The notes under the pieces: model-generated
The model's input: the letters and a program-made list of their open reading frames with translations, nothing else
Told to the model about the DNA's origin: nothing
Database searches by the model: none
Assembly: GCA_947579665.1 (NCBI GenBank)
Contig: OX388350.1
Location: forward strand, 33,947,393 to 34,011,392
Length of the DNA: 64,000 nucleotides
Reading direction: 5' to 3'
DNA from: Sympetrum striolatum
Lineage: Eukaryota > Arthropoda > Insecta > Odonata > Libellulidae
Part shown: positions 47,524-56,880 of the stretch, piece by piece
Numbering within the stretch: position 1 is the first letter of the stretch
Layout: each line of letters opens with the position of its first letter
Made by a program: the position numbers and the translations under genes

Positions 47524-47598
47524 TCATCATCTTCACGGGATTCGAACCCGGGATCTCAGAGTTACAGCGCTAGAATGCTGAACTACCAAGACAATGGT
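47524..47598 (-). mobile_element. tRNA-like SINE head or tRNA pseudogene
   Basis: On the minus strand a perfect box B (GGGTTCGAATCCC, within 47537-47549) follows a box-A-like TAGTTCAGCATT (about 47577-47588) at tRNA-like spacing. GCGCTGTAACTCTGAGATCC lies between. The acceptor ends do not pair well, so it is not a confident tRNA gene. The body downstream differs from the SINE at 25707, so it would be a different family. Confidence 0.5.
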
Positions 47599-47699
47599 TG
47601 GTGTTACTAGTAATGTATAGTTAATAAATCAATGCTTAATTAAGTGGAAATCTAACTTCACTTAATCAGAGTAAATTTGTAAAAATTCAACTAGATTAA

Positions 47700-49598
47700 G
47701 GGGGGAGGGTCAAGTAAACAGTCGTTTTTTCTTTAATTTGTTTTAAAGATATCATAGATTGAACTGCGCAACCAGTTACTATTTGTTAAAACATAATATT
47801 TGAAATATAACAGGAAAAATTTATTTGTTGAAAATGTTGAAAATTTGTTGAGTAGTGGCTTGTTGAATTTGCTTCCTTTGAAACACGACGTGCAACGCAC
47901 AGGTCGCTCTAATTGTCTGAAATCAAAAATTTAAAAATTTTCCGTTCATAAATAATAATAAGCACAGCATGAACCTGAAATTTTAAAAAAATATTGAAAA
48001 TTAAAAATTTAGCGTCATTTTGAAAAAAAGACATTAATTTTTTTTATAAACAATTTCCAAAAAACTTTGATAATTGTTATGTTTTTGTTTAAATTTTAGG
48101 TTCATGCCATGAAGAATATGTTAAAGAATATATGTTGAAAATTTCATGTAAATCGGTTGAAAATTGAAAACTCCATTTTGAGTGTAGCCACCTAAGCATC
48201 TCTCCAGCAAACCACGTCTAGACATATCTTCATAAATTTGCAATACGGCTTTCTTCACATCTGAATGTAGCAGAGGAGGGTGATGATAGTCCTTTAATTT
48301 CTTTTCTGTTTCTGCATCACGGAAAGGACACCAAGAGTCGGCGCCCGGAGGACAATGTTGGTGCTGCGGTTCATTGTCCAAAGATGACAGATGGTAATAC
48401 GTAGCCAAAATTGCATTTTTCATATCGTCGATAGTATCGGCGTGTCGCCTAATAGCAAGTCCATAGTACTTGGTTAATATTTTTATTAGCGCATTGGTTA
48501 GTTTTCCCTTGCCTCCTAGCTTGGCAGTTCTCTTTATGTTACGGAGCTGACTGCCCATTCTCTTTTCTACATGGCCGACGCATTCACTTTTAATTACATT
48601 CAGTTTATCGCCGTAAGGTCTCTTATCTAAAATAGCCTTCAAAGTTTCTGCATCCCCGTCGCCAACATAATTCCAATACTTTACACCAAAAAAGTTCCTC
48701 CGACCTCTGGAACATCTCAAGCACAGCATCCACTTCCATCTTGCCAAGCGGATCCGGAGTGATTTATTGGGCATTCCTCGTTATGCTCCAGATATCGTGG
48801 ATCATTTTTGTTTGCATTCTTGAAATAGACGCAGGCTTGACAATAGCTGCTTTTTATTACAAGGTCCTTCACTTTACCGGTGTGATAACCGATAAATTTT
48901 GTAACATCATATAAAGAATTCACGATCCATCGCCCGAAACTGTTAAATGCAACAGTGGCCTTTCATGTTCTTCGTTTAACTTCATTTCTTCTTCAATCGC
49001 CTTTTTACACGAAAAATCAAATATTTTTTTGGTAGATTCGCTCACGTGCCGCGCGATATTTTCGGTAGCAGAGCAGGCCTAGAGCCGACATCGGTATCAA
49101 TGGGACGCTACGATACGAGTGTTTTGCACACAACGTGCACTTCTTAAGCCCATCCTTAAGATAGATGACTCGCACCATAAGATAAGATTCCCATAAGAAA
49201 AATTCGAAAGTGCTGATTCGTTTACTCATCGCAAAACACAAAGGAACATTCGAAAAAAAATTCGAAACTTACACCCTGAAAACAGAGATTATGACTACGT
49301 TTGAGAGACAAACAGATTGATAAAACGCTCAGTTAGATCTTCTGCACGTTTGTATGAATGCAACCCTTACCATTGTCCCAAAGGACCAATAGTACCGTAA
49401 GGAGAGGGGTTCCATGCGCGCGGTCGTATACCTGTGCTCGGCGCTGGTTGGAGTGCGTCAGCATAACGTCTTCTAGATACACTTAGACATCGAATTCCAC
49501 CTTAAAACTTTGACAGGATATTTTCCAGATGTTAAACTAATTTTCTAAGCAAAAAAAAATTTTTGTCAAAAATTTTCATTTTACTTGACCCTCCCCCC
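47700..49598. mobile_element. Kolobok-like DNA transposon, TTAA target duplication
   Basis: The 1.9-kb element starts and ends with the perfect 19-bp inverted repeat GGGGGGAGGGTCAAGTAAA (47700-47718 and its complement at 49580-49598). TTAA stands immediately outside both ends (47696-47699 and 49599-49602). TTAA duplication is used by piggyBac and Kolobok elements. G-rich termini next to TTAA resemble the T2/Kolobok type rather than piggyBac, which starts CCC. The interior carries a decayed transposase on the minus strand (48165-49235) with the GDGS...GDGD motifs of the Mutator-like transposase family annotated widely in arthropods. The termini and target duplication are intact although the gene is dead. 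Confidence 0.88.
48165..49235 (-). pseudogene. Kolobok/Mutator-like transposase pseudogene
   Basis: Read on the minus strand, the N-terminal part (about 49080-48910) gives KAIEEEMKLNEEHERPLLHL, then TVSGDGS. Next come SLYDVTKFIGYHTGKVKD, the zinc-binding-looking SSYCQACVYF...CPINHSGSA, FGVKYWNYVGDGDAETLKAI, PYGDKLNVIKSECVGHVEKR, GGKGKLTNALIKILTKYYGL and LERCLGGYTQN. The aspartates of GDGS and GDGD are the likely first two catalytic acids, and the ECVGH segment is a family hallmark. Breaks: a stop and small deletion just after GDGS (about 48920), single-base frameshifts near 48746 and in the A-run 48688-48693, and loss of everything after GYTQN (about 48180), which removes the third acidic residue region. 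It cannot make active protein. Confidence 0.85.
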
Positions 49599-49789
49599 TT
49601 AATTTATCAACATCGGTTTTGATTAAAGTATAGTCGTAATCACTTCTAAACGTGTAGTTACCATTAATTCCTAAGCTCCTGCAGTACAGATATTTACGAA
49701 TTTATTTTATTTTTTGTAAAATTCCATCTTTTCTTTTGAGGAAAAGTGGTCTTAATAATCAGGAAATAATTCAAAGATTTTAGTCAATA

Positions 49790-49985
49790 TTGGATAGAAA
49801 CTCAGGGTCTCAGTGCTACTGGGTGGGTCAAATATTGAGTGGAGAGGCACTCCTAAAGATTGTAGTTGAGGGTAGATTGCAAGGGAAAGCATTGACAAAG
49901 AGTGGAAGAAAAAGACAGATGTTAGATGGCATAAAAGTTAGCAAGTTAGCAAGAAATGAAAGAAAGGACATTAAAAATTGAAGGA
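49790..49985 (+). mobile_element. LINE ORF2 C-terminal fragment, plus strand
   Basis: The frame reads YWVGQILSGEALLKIVVEGR, then LQGK, then SGRKRQMLDGIKVSKLARN. This is the W.GH.LR...LL..V.EG...GKR.RGR.R.KMLDDI pattern found at the end of many LINE ORF2 proteins. DNA identity to the minus-strand copy at 26420-26585 is high over GGTGGGTCAAATATTGA and TAGTTGAGGGTAGA. It starts less than 200 bp from the Kolobok element's end. Reverse-transcriptase core absent, and no intact ORF. Confidence 0.65.
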
Positions 49986-50609
49986 ATCGTGGAAATGTAT
50001 TTGGTTCTCATACCTAATAGATTGATTTTGCTTGGATTATTAAATGTTTCATTACTTTATCTTTAATCAAATGTCATGGTCAGGTTTCTGACGCGATTCT
50101 GATACTGGGTATATTTTGAAGTTAATAATATCAGAAGCGAGTTGAAACCTCTTTCAATAAACTTAATTAAACACCATGCATTAAAATACACAATTACATA
50201 GAAGTAATTAATAGAGTATGAGCCTTCACTAAGGTGAAAATCATGACAAAATAATTTCAAATAAAAAATCTTGCTTTTCTATTGAGGAATAAGAAAAAGT
50301 TTTGAATTAAAATCCTTGCAATACGTACGGAATTACCCACCGATTAAAGGTATTAACAATGCTCGTTTTTTGCAAGCCATATTGTATTGGTATTACCACA
50401 TAGCTTGCGGTTTATCTCTAATGCTTGAATAATGGAGAAAATATCTTACGTAATGGGGTTGCGGAACCAGTCGTTTGCGATCTACCGGTCGTTAGTTTTT
50501 TTGTACAACTCTGCTTCTCCCGCAATTAGGTGCACTTGAAAACATTACTTTAGTTGATCATAACTAGTTAATCTATCGTTTTAACCGCAAAACAGATTCA
50601 TAAACCTGT

Positions 50610-51015
50610 GGAGTTAAAAATGTATGCAAAAAATATATATATTTTTACTTTATTTTAATAAAAACTTGTTATTCTGATATTTAATTTACATTAATTAGTA
50701 AAAAGTATATATTCTATAATGTATAGTTTTTAATCTAAGTTTTTGATTCATAGAAATTATTTTATATTTGATTCCCGAATGATATCCTTTGGTGTGTTAA
50801 ACGAAGTTTGTGACTGGAATAAAGTAAATATACTTTTTGCTTTATTTTAATTAAAGTTTGATCATATTTCTGATATTTAATCTATTTCAATGATTCTTCG
50901 AAACATATTGCAACATTTATAAGCTTTTAATGTTGATATTTGACTTCTAAAGTTTATTTTATATTTGATTCTTGAATGCTCTATCCCGATTTGTCAAAAA
51001 AGGTTTAAATTGGAA
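50610..51015 (+). repeat. Diverged tandem duplication, period about 197 bp
   Basis: TTATATTTGATTC at 50762 and 50959 anchors two copies. CTTTATTTTAAT, TTCTGATATTTAAT, TTTTTAATCTAA / TTTTAATGTTGA and TTGGAATAAA-type blocks keep order and spacing. Non-coding and AT-rich. Confidence 0.75.
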
Positions 51016-53333
51016 TAAAAGTTAAATAATTAAATAGTATAATAGTAATAAGGTGATATACTTAAATAGTGAATGGCTAGAACATGGGATTATGCTACTG
51101 ATAAATTACGTCGTAAGCTCAAGTTAATTCAGTGAACAGTTATATGACAAGTACAATAAGTATGCGGCAAGTGTTTTCCTAAAAAATAGAATGTGTCTTT
51201 TGAGGCTGATTCTTCTCCACGCAGCATCCACAGTATCAAAGAGGGAAAGATGTTTTGTAGCATCTCGTTGTCACAAGAAGTATGACTAAACGTTCCTGTG
51301 GTGATAGTCATCAATTTTACGCTAACATGAAGGATCACCCAAGTATCGCATTTCTCCATCAACTGCCATCCTAATTAATAATTGGCTTGTGCTTGAGTTT
51401 CATGTGATATCGGTGTGAAATTACCTCTTACTTAGCTAAATATCATGCAGTAACCACCATGATTTATGGACAGTGACATGTTTTCCTAGAAGATTGGTGT
51501 GGTTTGGCTTCTCTTACCGTCTCATTAAGCATTTGGTGGGAAATAACCCATTACGAATTAATTAAGTAAAAGCATTCCAACTTTTATTCGAATTGATAAT
51601 TCATTTTTTGCGAAATCAACAGCAAACCTCATTCACGAGGACCAAATAGAAACAGTCTGTAACTTTCAAAAGAAATGTGAATTCATCTGATGATGCAAGC
51701 ACACCTATGAAATGATAATAATAATTGCAACAACTTTATCAGGCGAATTTGCAGTCTAGATAGAACTCTTAAATTTAACCTTTTCAAGTCGCGTTTTCAA
51801 GCAATGATTACATTCACGTTAATCTGCAAATTAGCTATATTAATTTCTCTGAAATTAAAGTGAATGGTAAATATAATTAAGGCATGGATATTGGTAGAAC
51901 TTCCAGTAAACTTATAGGTACTGTGGACGAGTTTTTAACTTCCATCATATTAAATCAAATCAATTTAATTTTGTTAATTTTACACGAAAAATTGACACTT
52001 TTATTCTATCCATACACCTAACCAGAATTCTGTATGACTGAGTGTTTTAAAACACATCGCAGTAATATTTAAATAGTAATTGCCATACTTTCATTTTCAG
52101 TGAAAGTGATAAACTTATAATCATTTAATATATGAACCCATGATTAAAAAAAATCGATTGAACGTCTTTTAAGTACTAACTTTAGTTAAATTTTGCCAAT
52201 TCGAAACTACGAATTAATTGCATTATAATAGTTTAAATTGATCTTAAAAGTCCCAGAACTTCTATATTCTATCAAATCCTATGTATATACGGAGCATTCA
52301 CACACAACAGAATGATTACTGTCATTAATTCCCAAAACAAAACTTATCCATATAATTTAACGTAATCCCCATGTGTGTGGTGATGAGAATTTGTAGTAAG
52401 TTAAAAATTATAGGAAATCCATCACGAGTAGGTTACTTCAGCTAATTTACTAATAGATTTGCATTAGTTCTGCAGCGATTTGCTCAGTAATGCAATTCGC
52501 TCGCAAATTTTACGTTCGAGTAATGCCACAAATGATAAAACGTCATGAACAAAAAGGTTTCCGTAAACCCTCCATCCCTGCGTCAAGTTAATGGCTCGTC
52601 TACTTCATGAAGTTCGATTTTCATGCGAACCACCACTACGCCCGAATAAATTTAATTCCTTTGAAAGGTTTTTAAGTGGCCTCTGAAACAAAACTCTTTT
52701 CCGGAGAGAGGCAAAGCTTCGGGGATTCCGAGAACTCAGCAAATTACGGAGATATCTGAACATAATTCGAAAGAGCATCTCGCTTGATGAATTTTTAGAA
52801 CTTTTTGAGAACGCCTGACAAATAAAAATTTTCCGATATAAATTATGCATATAATATTGAGTGTGGAGTCTGGTTTGGACTTAAAACTCTCTACGAATAG
52901 TAGCCTAAAAGATTGAAGAGGGAATGAGGTAGACATTAGGAAGACGATGAGTGAGGTAGTTTGCTTTTACATTCATTACTGAGGAAGAACCATTACAAAA
53001 ATCAATGCATAAGCATCAAAACTGTCGTAAGAATGACAATTTATATAGCATAGATAAATTAATTTTCTAATCAGAGACGAATGTATGAACCTTTGAGCGT
53101 ATTGTGTGCTAGCTGCGGACCCCATTATTAAGGGGTCCTAAAAAGGCCTTTTATAGTTTTATATGATGGATAATCTCCTGGAGGGTCCTCAAAGTAGCCC
53201 TTGCACCTAGGGCCTTTGATAGCAAAACTTCGCACCTATCATAACGAATTCAAATTTTCGTTACCATTTACACTCATCGTCAGAAGCTTACATATTACCA
53301 CAACAATGAACAAGATTGAGATAAGAGTAAAGA
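51016..53333. other. Non-coding DNA
   Basis: A GC-richer patch lies at 52480-52750. GGACCCC (53117-53123) faces GGGGTCC (53132-53138), a small hairpin followed by AAAAAGGCC and a CCTAGGGCC word near 53208, possibly a fragment of an unrecognised repeat. No gene recognised. Confidence 0.4.
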
Positions 53334-53640
53334 ATACAGTTTTCTTTATACTTTTATCAAAATACTAATGAAAAATATTTATCAAGGTACGGCATCAGGA
53401 GCATATGCCTATTATGATTAGAAAATATTTTTTTAGACACCCTAAACAAAGTAAAACAAGTATGGTAAAGTAAGACCGAATGAGAGATACAGTTTTCTTT
53501 ATTCTTTACTAAAATATGAATCAAAAACATTATATTCATCAAGTTACGGCATCAGGAATGTATGCCTACTTTGATTAGAGGATATTCTTTTATGCGCCCT
53601 TACGAAAGTAAAAAAGTATAAATTTTTCTTAAGTTAATGG
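53334..53640 (+). repeat. Tandem duplication, period 153 bp
   Basis: ATACAGTTTTCTTTAT occurs at 53334 and 53487. TACGGCATCAGGA with ATATGCCTA / GTATGCCTA, GATTAGA, and AGTAAAACAAGTAT / AGTAAAAAAGTAT follow each at matching spacing. It is better conserved than the other tandem pairs in the window. Confidence 0.85.
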
Positions 53641-56029
53641 GAGATCTCTCATACTATTCTCTTACTTTTTAATTTGCGAACAAACATACCAAAGGGTTTT
53701 TCATCATCGAGGATAATGAATTCCGTGTAAACCATAAAGGATCTACTTTTCTCTTGCCCTTTTCATTACCTCCTCCATTTTCATACGTGCGCCTTTAAAA
53801 ATAAACCTCGCAGCCATCTGTCCTTAGCATCGCGAGCATCTACCTTTCCGGAATTCCAAAAAACATCTGAAATTCGCGAACCGTGTCCGTGGTTACCCAT
53901 CATGCCGTCCAACCCAGAGCCTCTTTTTTATCGATGTTTTTCGCGGAATGTATTTTGCCCGAGCCCGAGGCGATTCCGGCTACAGAAGCCATTTTGCATT
54001 CGTCCGCAAAGGGTCAGTTTTGACCATATTTCTGGAGCGTCAAAATGTGAGAAGAGAGGAGTTCGAGAGGAATAGGTGTCGTATTTTTTTCCCCTTGGAT
54101 TGAAATTCATGATTCATGAGAAAGATAGATGGAGGCGAATATCGCAAAAACATACTCGATTCGTACGTGCAGGATTCCCAAAATCTCACAATTTACTCGA
54201 CATTAACAATTTCATAACTCATAACAGCATAATTAATTTTGCTTTGAATTGTGAAAATAAAATCCTACTGTTTTGGTTACCGCAAAATTTTATTCGCTGT
54301 ACAATTATTTCCAGAGCAAAAGCGCCTGCGTCACGGATATATTTCTTTGAATTCTCTAGCCTGGTTAGTAAAATATATTGGATACTCCAATTCATGTTAT
54401 TAAACATGAAATGTAACCAGCAATTTAAAAGGGTGCGGCGTTGCAAAAATGTGTTACGAATTAGAAAAGAGGAGAAATTCCACGACCCAAAATTTTTGTG
54501 AAGGATGGTACCTAACCTCACTTGTTCATTACCGTCATCACTATCTTTTTGTGTAACGAGGTATGAATTACGAAATAATCGTGAAATGGGTGAAGCCAAT
54601 TATTAACTGAAATTTTAGAAGAAAATAAGAGGCAAAATTAAATTACATAATTTAGGAATAAATATACCTTAATGCATACACGACAGGAATAAAAATGGAT
54701 ACAAGCAGAAGGCATTAGGAATTCACGATTAATGTTAAATGGGTATAATAATAACTGTTCATATCAGTAAATTAACGATTACTCATTTCAATGCCGATAT
54801 GTACGCAACTTAGAATGTATGTACAGGAATGTTAAAATTATATTAGTATTATAATGTAGCTTGAAACTGAGAATGCAGGAACGAATCCGCTTGTGCTATC
54901 ATGCAGCTTATTGTTAGTTTTATTAGTGTTTTTCAGTTTGGGTAACAAATACGCAGGGCTTCGAACCGTAATGCATTATCTCCGTTTGCCGAGGTATGCT
55001 TAAAGTGAAAATTTAGCTTCAAATTACTGCTCAGCTAACTTTATTGTAGACCGGAAACTGGAAAATTAAATCGTGAGAATAAAAACAAGTGAGAATGAAA
55101 TGTTTTCGCACCATGAAGCCCGAACTATTTCCACCTCACCATTCAACTGATAGAGAAGTACGAGACAACACGACTCGCGTGCGGGAAATCACCAACCCGC
55201 TGCATGACTTACGCTAAGAGCATGCATCCGCTTTGGCTATAACCAGCAGGTATTGTTCCCAATGGGGATAAATCGACCCTCTTGTAGCGCCCGTCCAATA
55301 TTTAGTCCTCCCAAGACTGCAACCGATGCATCGAGAATAGGTAGCATATAATCTCACCCACTTGTGCCATCTCAGCACGTAAACCCTTTCGGTGCGACGT
55401 AATCTGGATCGATCTCGCCCACTTGCCTACCCTTGGGTAAGGGTATCCCAGTCTGCGTGGGCGGTACAATGCTATATCATGGCAATGCCTTCAGCATACA
55501 TTTATGCATGTGCTACCTGTCAGAGTTCAAGTAACAGTTTAAAAATAGCCACAGTTTGGATTAAAATATTACCTATCTGACGAAAATAAAGATTTTATTT
55601 CTATAGGTATGAATAATTGCTTTATATTGCAATGAGGTTGGCACATTCTATTTCCGGGGAAAATAAATTTCGTTCTGCATCCTTTCCATTAATCAGAAAA
55701 TTGTTCTTTTTGCTCAGTGCCCTCTTTATTGAAGTATCCGAATCAAAACTATATTTACTCATCTAAACTAAGATAGTTGGCGAAATGTAAACATTTAGCA
55801 GATATGTAGATAGGTAGGTGGTAGCATAGATCCTTACTCTATAATGGTAGGTAGTTGGCAATAATTGGCGCAATCTACCGCCTTCTACATTTCTCCTTCT
55901 CAGCGTTTTCGCGGGAAAAAAAAGTCCGAGAACTTTTTGAACGTTCTAGTATAGTAGTATATTCATTTATGAATGTTCTACATTTCGTTAAGTGCATATA
56001 TAATCAAAATTCCTATTAAGCGCCATCTC
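53641..56029. other. Non-coding DNA
   Basis: 53740-54110 is CpG-richer and open on both strands. 55100-55460 is also GC-richer and holds a dyad, CCCTTGGGTAAGGG. 54076-54599 has overlapping frames on both strands (141 and 126 codons), with no family recognised. Confidence 0.4.
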
Positions 56030-56130
56030 CTTCATTTTCATATAGTTAACCTCACCCCTATTGTTATCCAACATCTTCTGTCTTTGTCTTCCCCTCTGTT
56101 TTTTCCCTGAATTCTACACTAGTATATATA
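56030..56130 (-). mobile_element. LINE ORF2 C-terminal fragment, minus strand
   Basis: The reverse complement reads GKKQRGRQRQKMLDNNRGEV, then NYMKMKEMALNR, the same motif series as the fragments at 24901, 26420, 49790 and 56690. The stretch just upstream contains a stop. The AGATGGCGC word inside arises from these codons and should not be read as a CTCF site. Confidence 0.6.
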
Positions 56131-56300
56131 CATAAAACTAGCTATGATAAGCTTAATCAATATTGCAATTTAGATTTTGTAATTTTTATAACTAATTAGT
56201 ACATGTATTAACTATGTAATGAACAATGTGGCTTATCCTATGCATAACTTGTCCAATATATCGTTGGACCAATAAAATTATTATTCTTATTATAGCAACA
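56131..56300 (+). mobile_element. Possible LINE 3' tail, plus strand
   Basis: TTGTCCAATATATCGTTGGA is followed by CCAATAAAATTATTATTCTT and ATTATA, the short-repeat end typical of non-LTR elements. It abuts the oppositely oriented LINE fragment at 56030. No coding part is visible. Confidence 0.35.
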
Positions 56301-56689
56301 GTGGCCATGGAGACGGACGACGTTGCTTCCATTTGGATTCTAAGGAAGACATGAGGGGTAAACAGAAAGTCTTTCTTTTCTTCCGTAAGGCGCCTCTCAA
56401 ACGAGCCAACGCTTGCGGGGGTGATGCAGTGGAAAATCCCTCGGAAAGAGTGAAGAAAGGGAGAAATGAAAGGGTTTACAGTCAAGTATGCATTAACCCT
56501 GATCGCCCCAGGCGTTTCTTTTCATTGGTTTGCGGGTTTTATTCTGGGAGGAGAGCACGAGGATGGAGGATACGTTTTGAAAAGAGAGATATGGTTTTTA
56601 CGCCACATTTAAATTAGGATACTTTAGGATATTTTCGAACCCTTCCTCCATAATATCATCGATACGTGTTCCACCTTCAGTTGGTTCAC
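56301..56689. other. GC-richer island, no gene recognised
   Basis: A frame of 94 codons at 56333-56617 and an opposing frame of 97 codons at 56192-56485 overlap. No family or splice borders are evident. Confidence 0.35.
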
Positions 56690-56880
56690 GTTCCCTAAAA
56701 TTTCCTAGTTAATGCAATTTTCTTTATTCGTCGATACCTAACCTTACCCCTTATTTCATTCAACATCTACTGCCTTTTTTTTCCCTTCTGACCTTATCTA
56801 TTTCCTTGGCTCCTACCTTCCATTAATTCCTCCAGCTCGTCTAACTCTTTCTTTCCAACATTTCTCTTTTCTGGAGGATC
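56690..56880 (-). mobile_element. LINE ORF2 C-terminal fragment, minus strand
   Basis: The reverse complement reads LDELEELMEGRSQGNR, stop, GQKGKKRQ, stop, MLNEIRGKVRYRRIKKIAL, the same family motif as the other four fragments. In-frame stops replace expected codons. Orientation matches the fragment 600 bp to the left, so both may come from a duplicated or nested insertion. Confidence 0.6.

Noticed and set aside
47700..49598. piggyBac element
   Set aside because: TTAA target fits, but termini are G-rich instead of CCC-type and the encoded motifs (GDGS, GDGD, ECVGH) are not those of piggyBac transposase.
55995..56025. CTCF-like core AGATGGCGC on the minus strand
   Set aside because: It is generated by codons of the LINE C-terminal fragment (KEMALNR) and so is better explained as coding relic.
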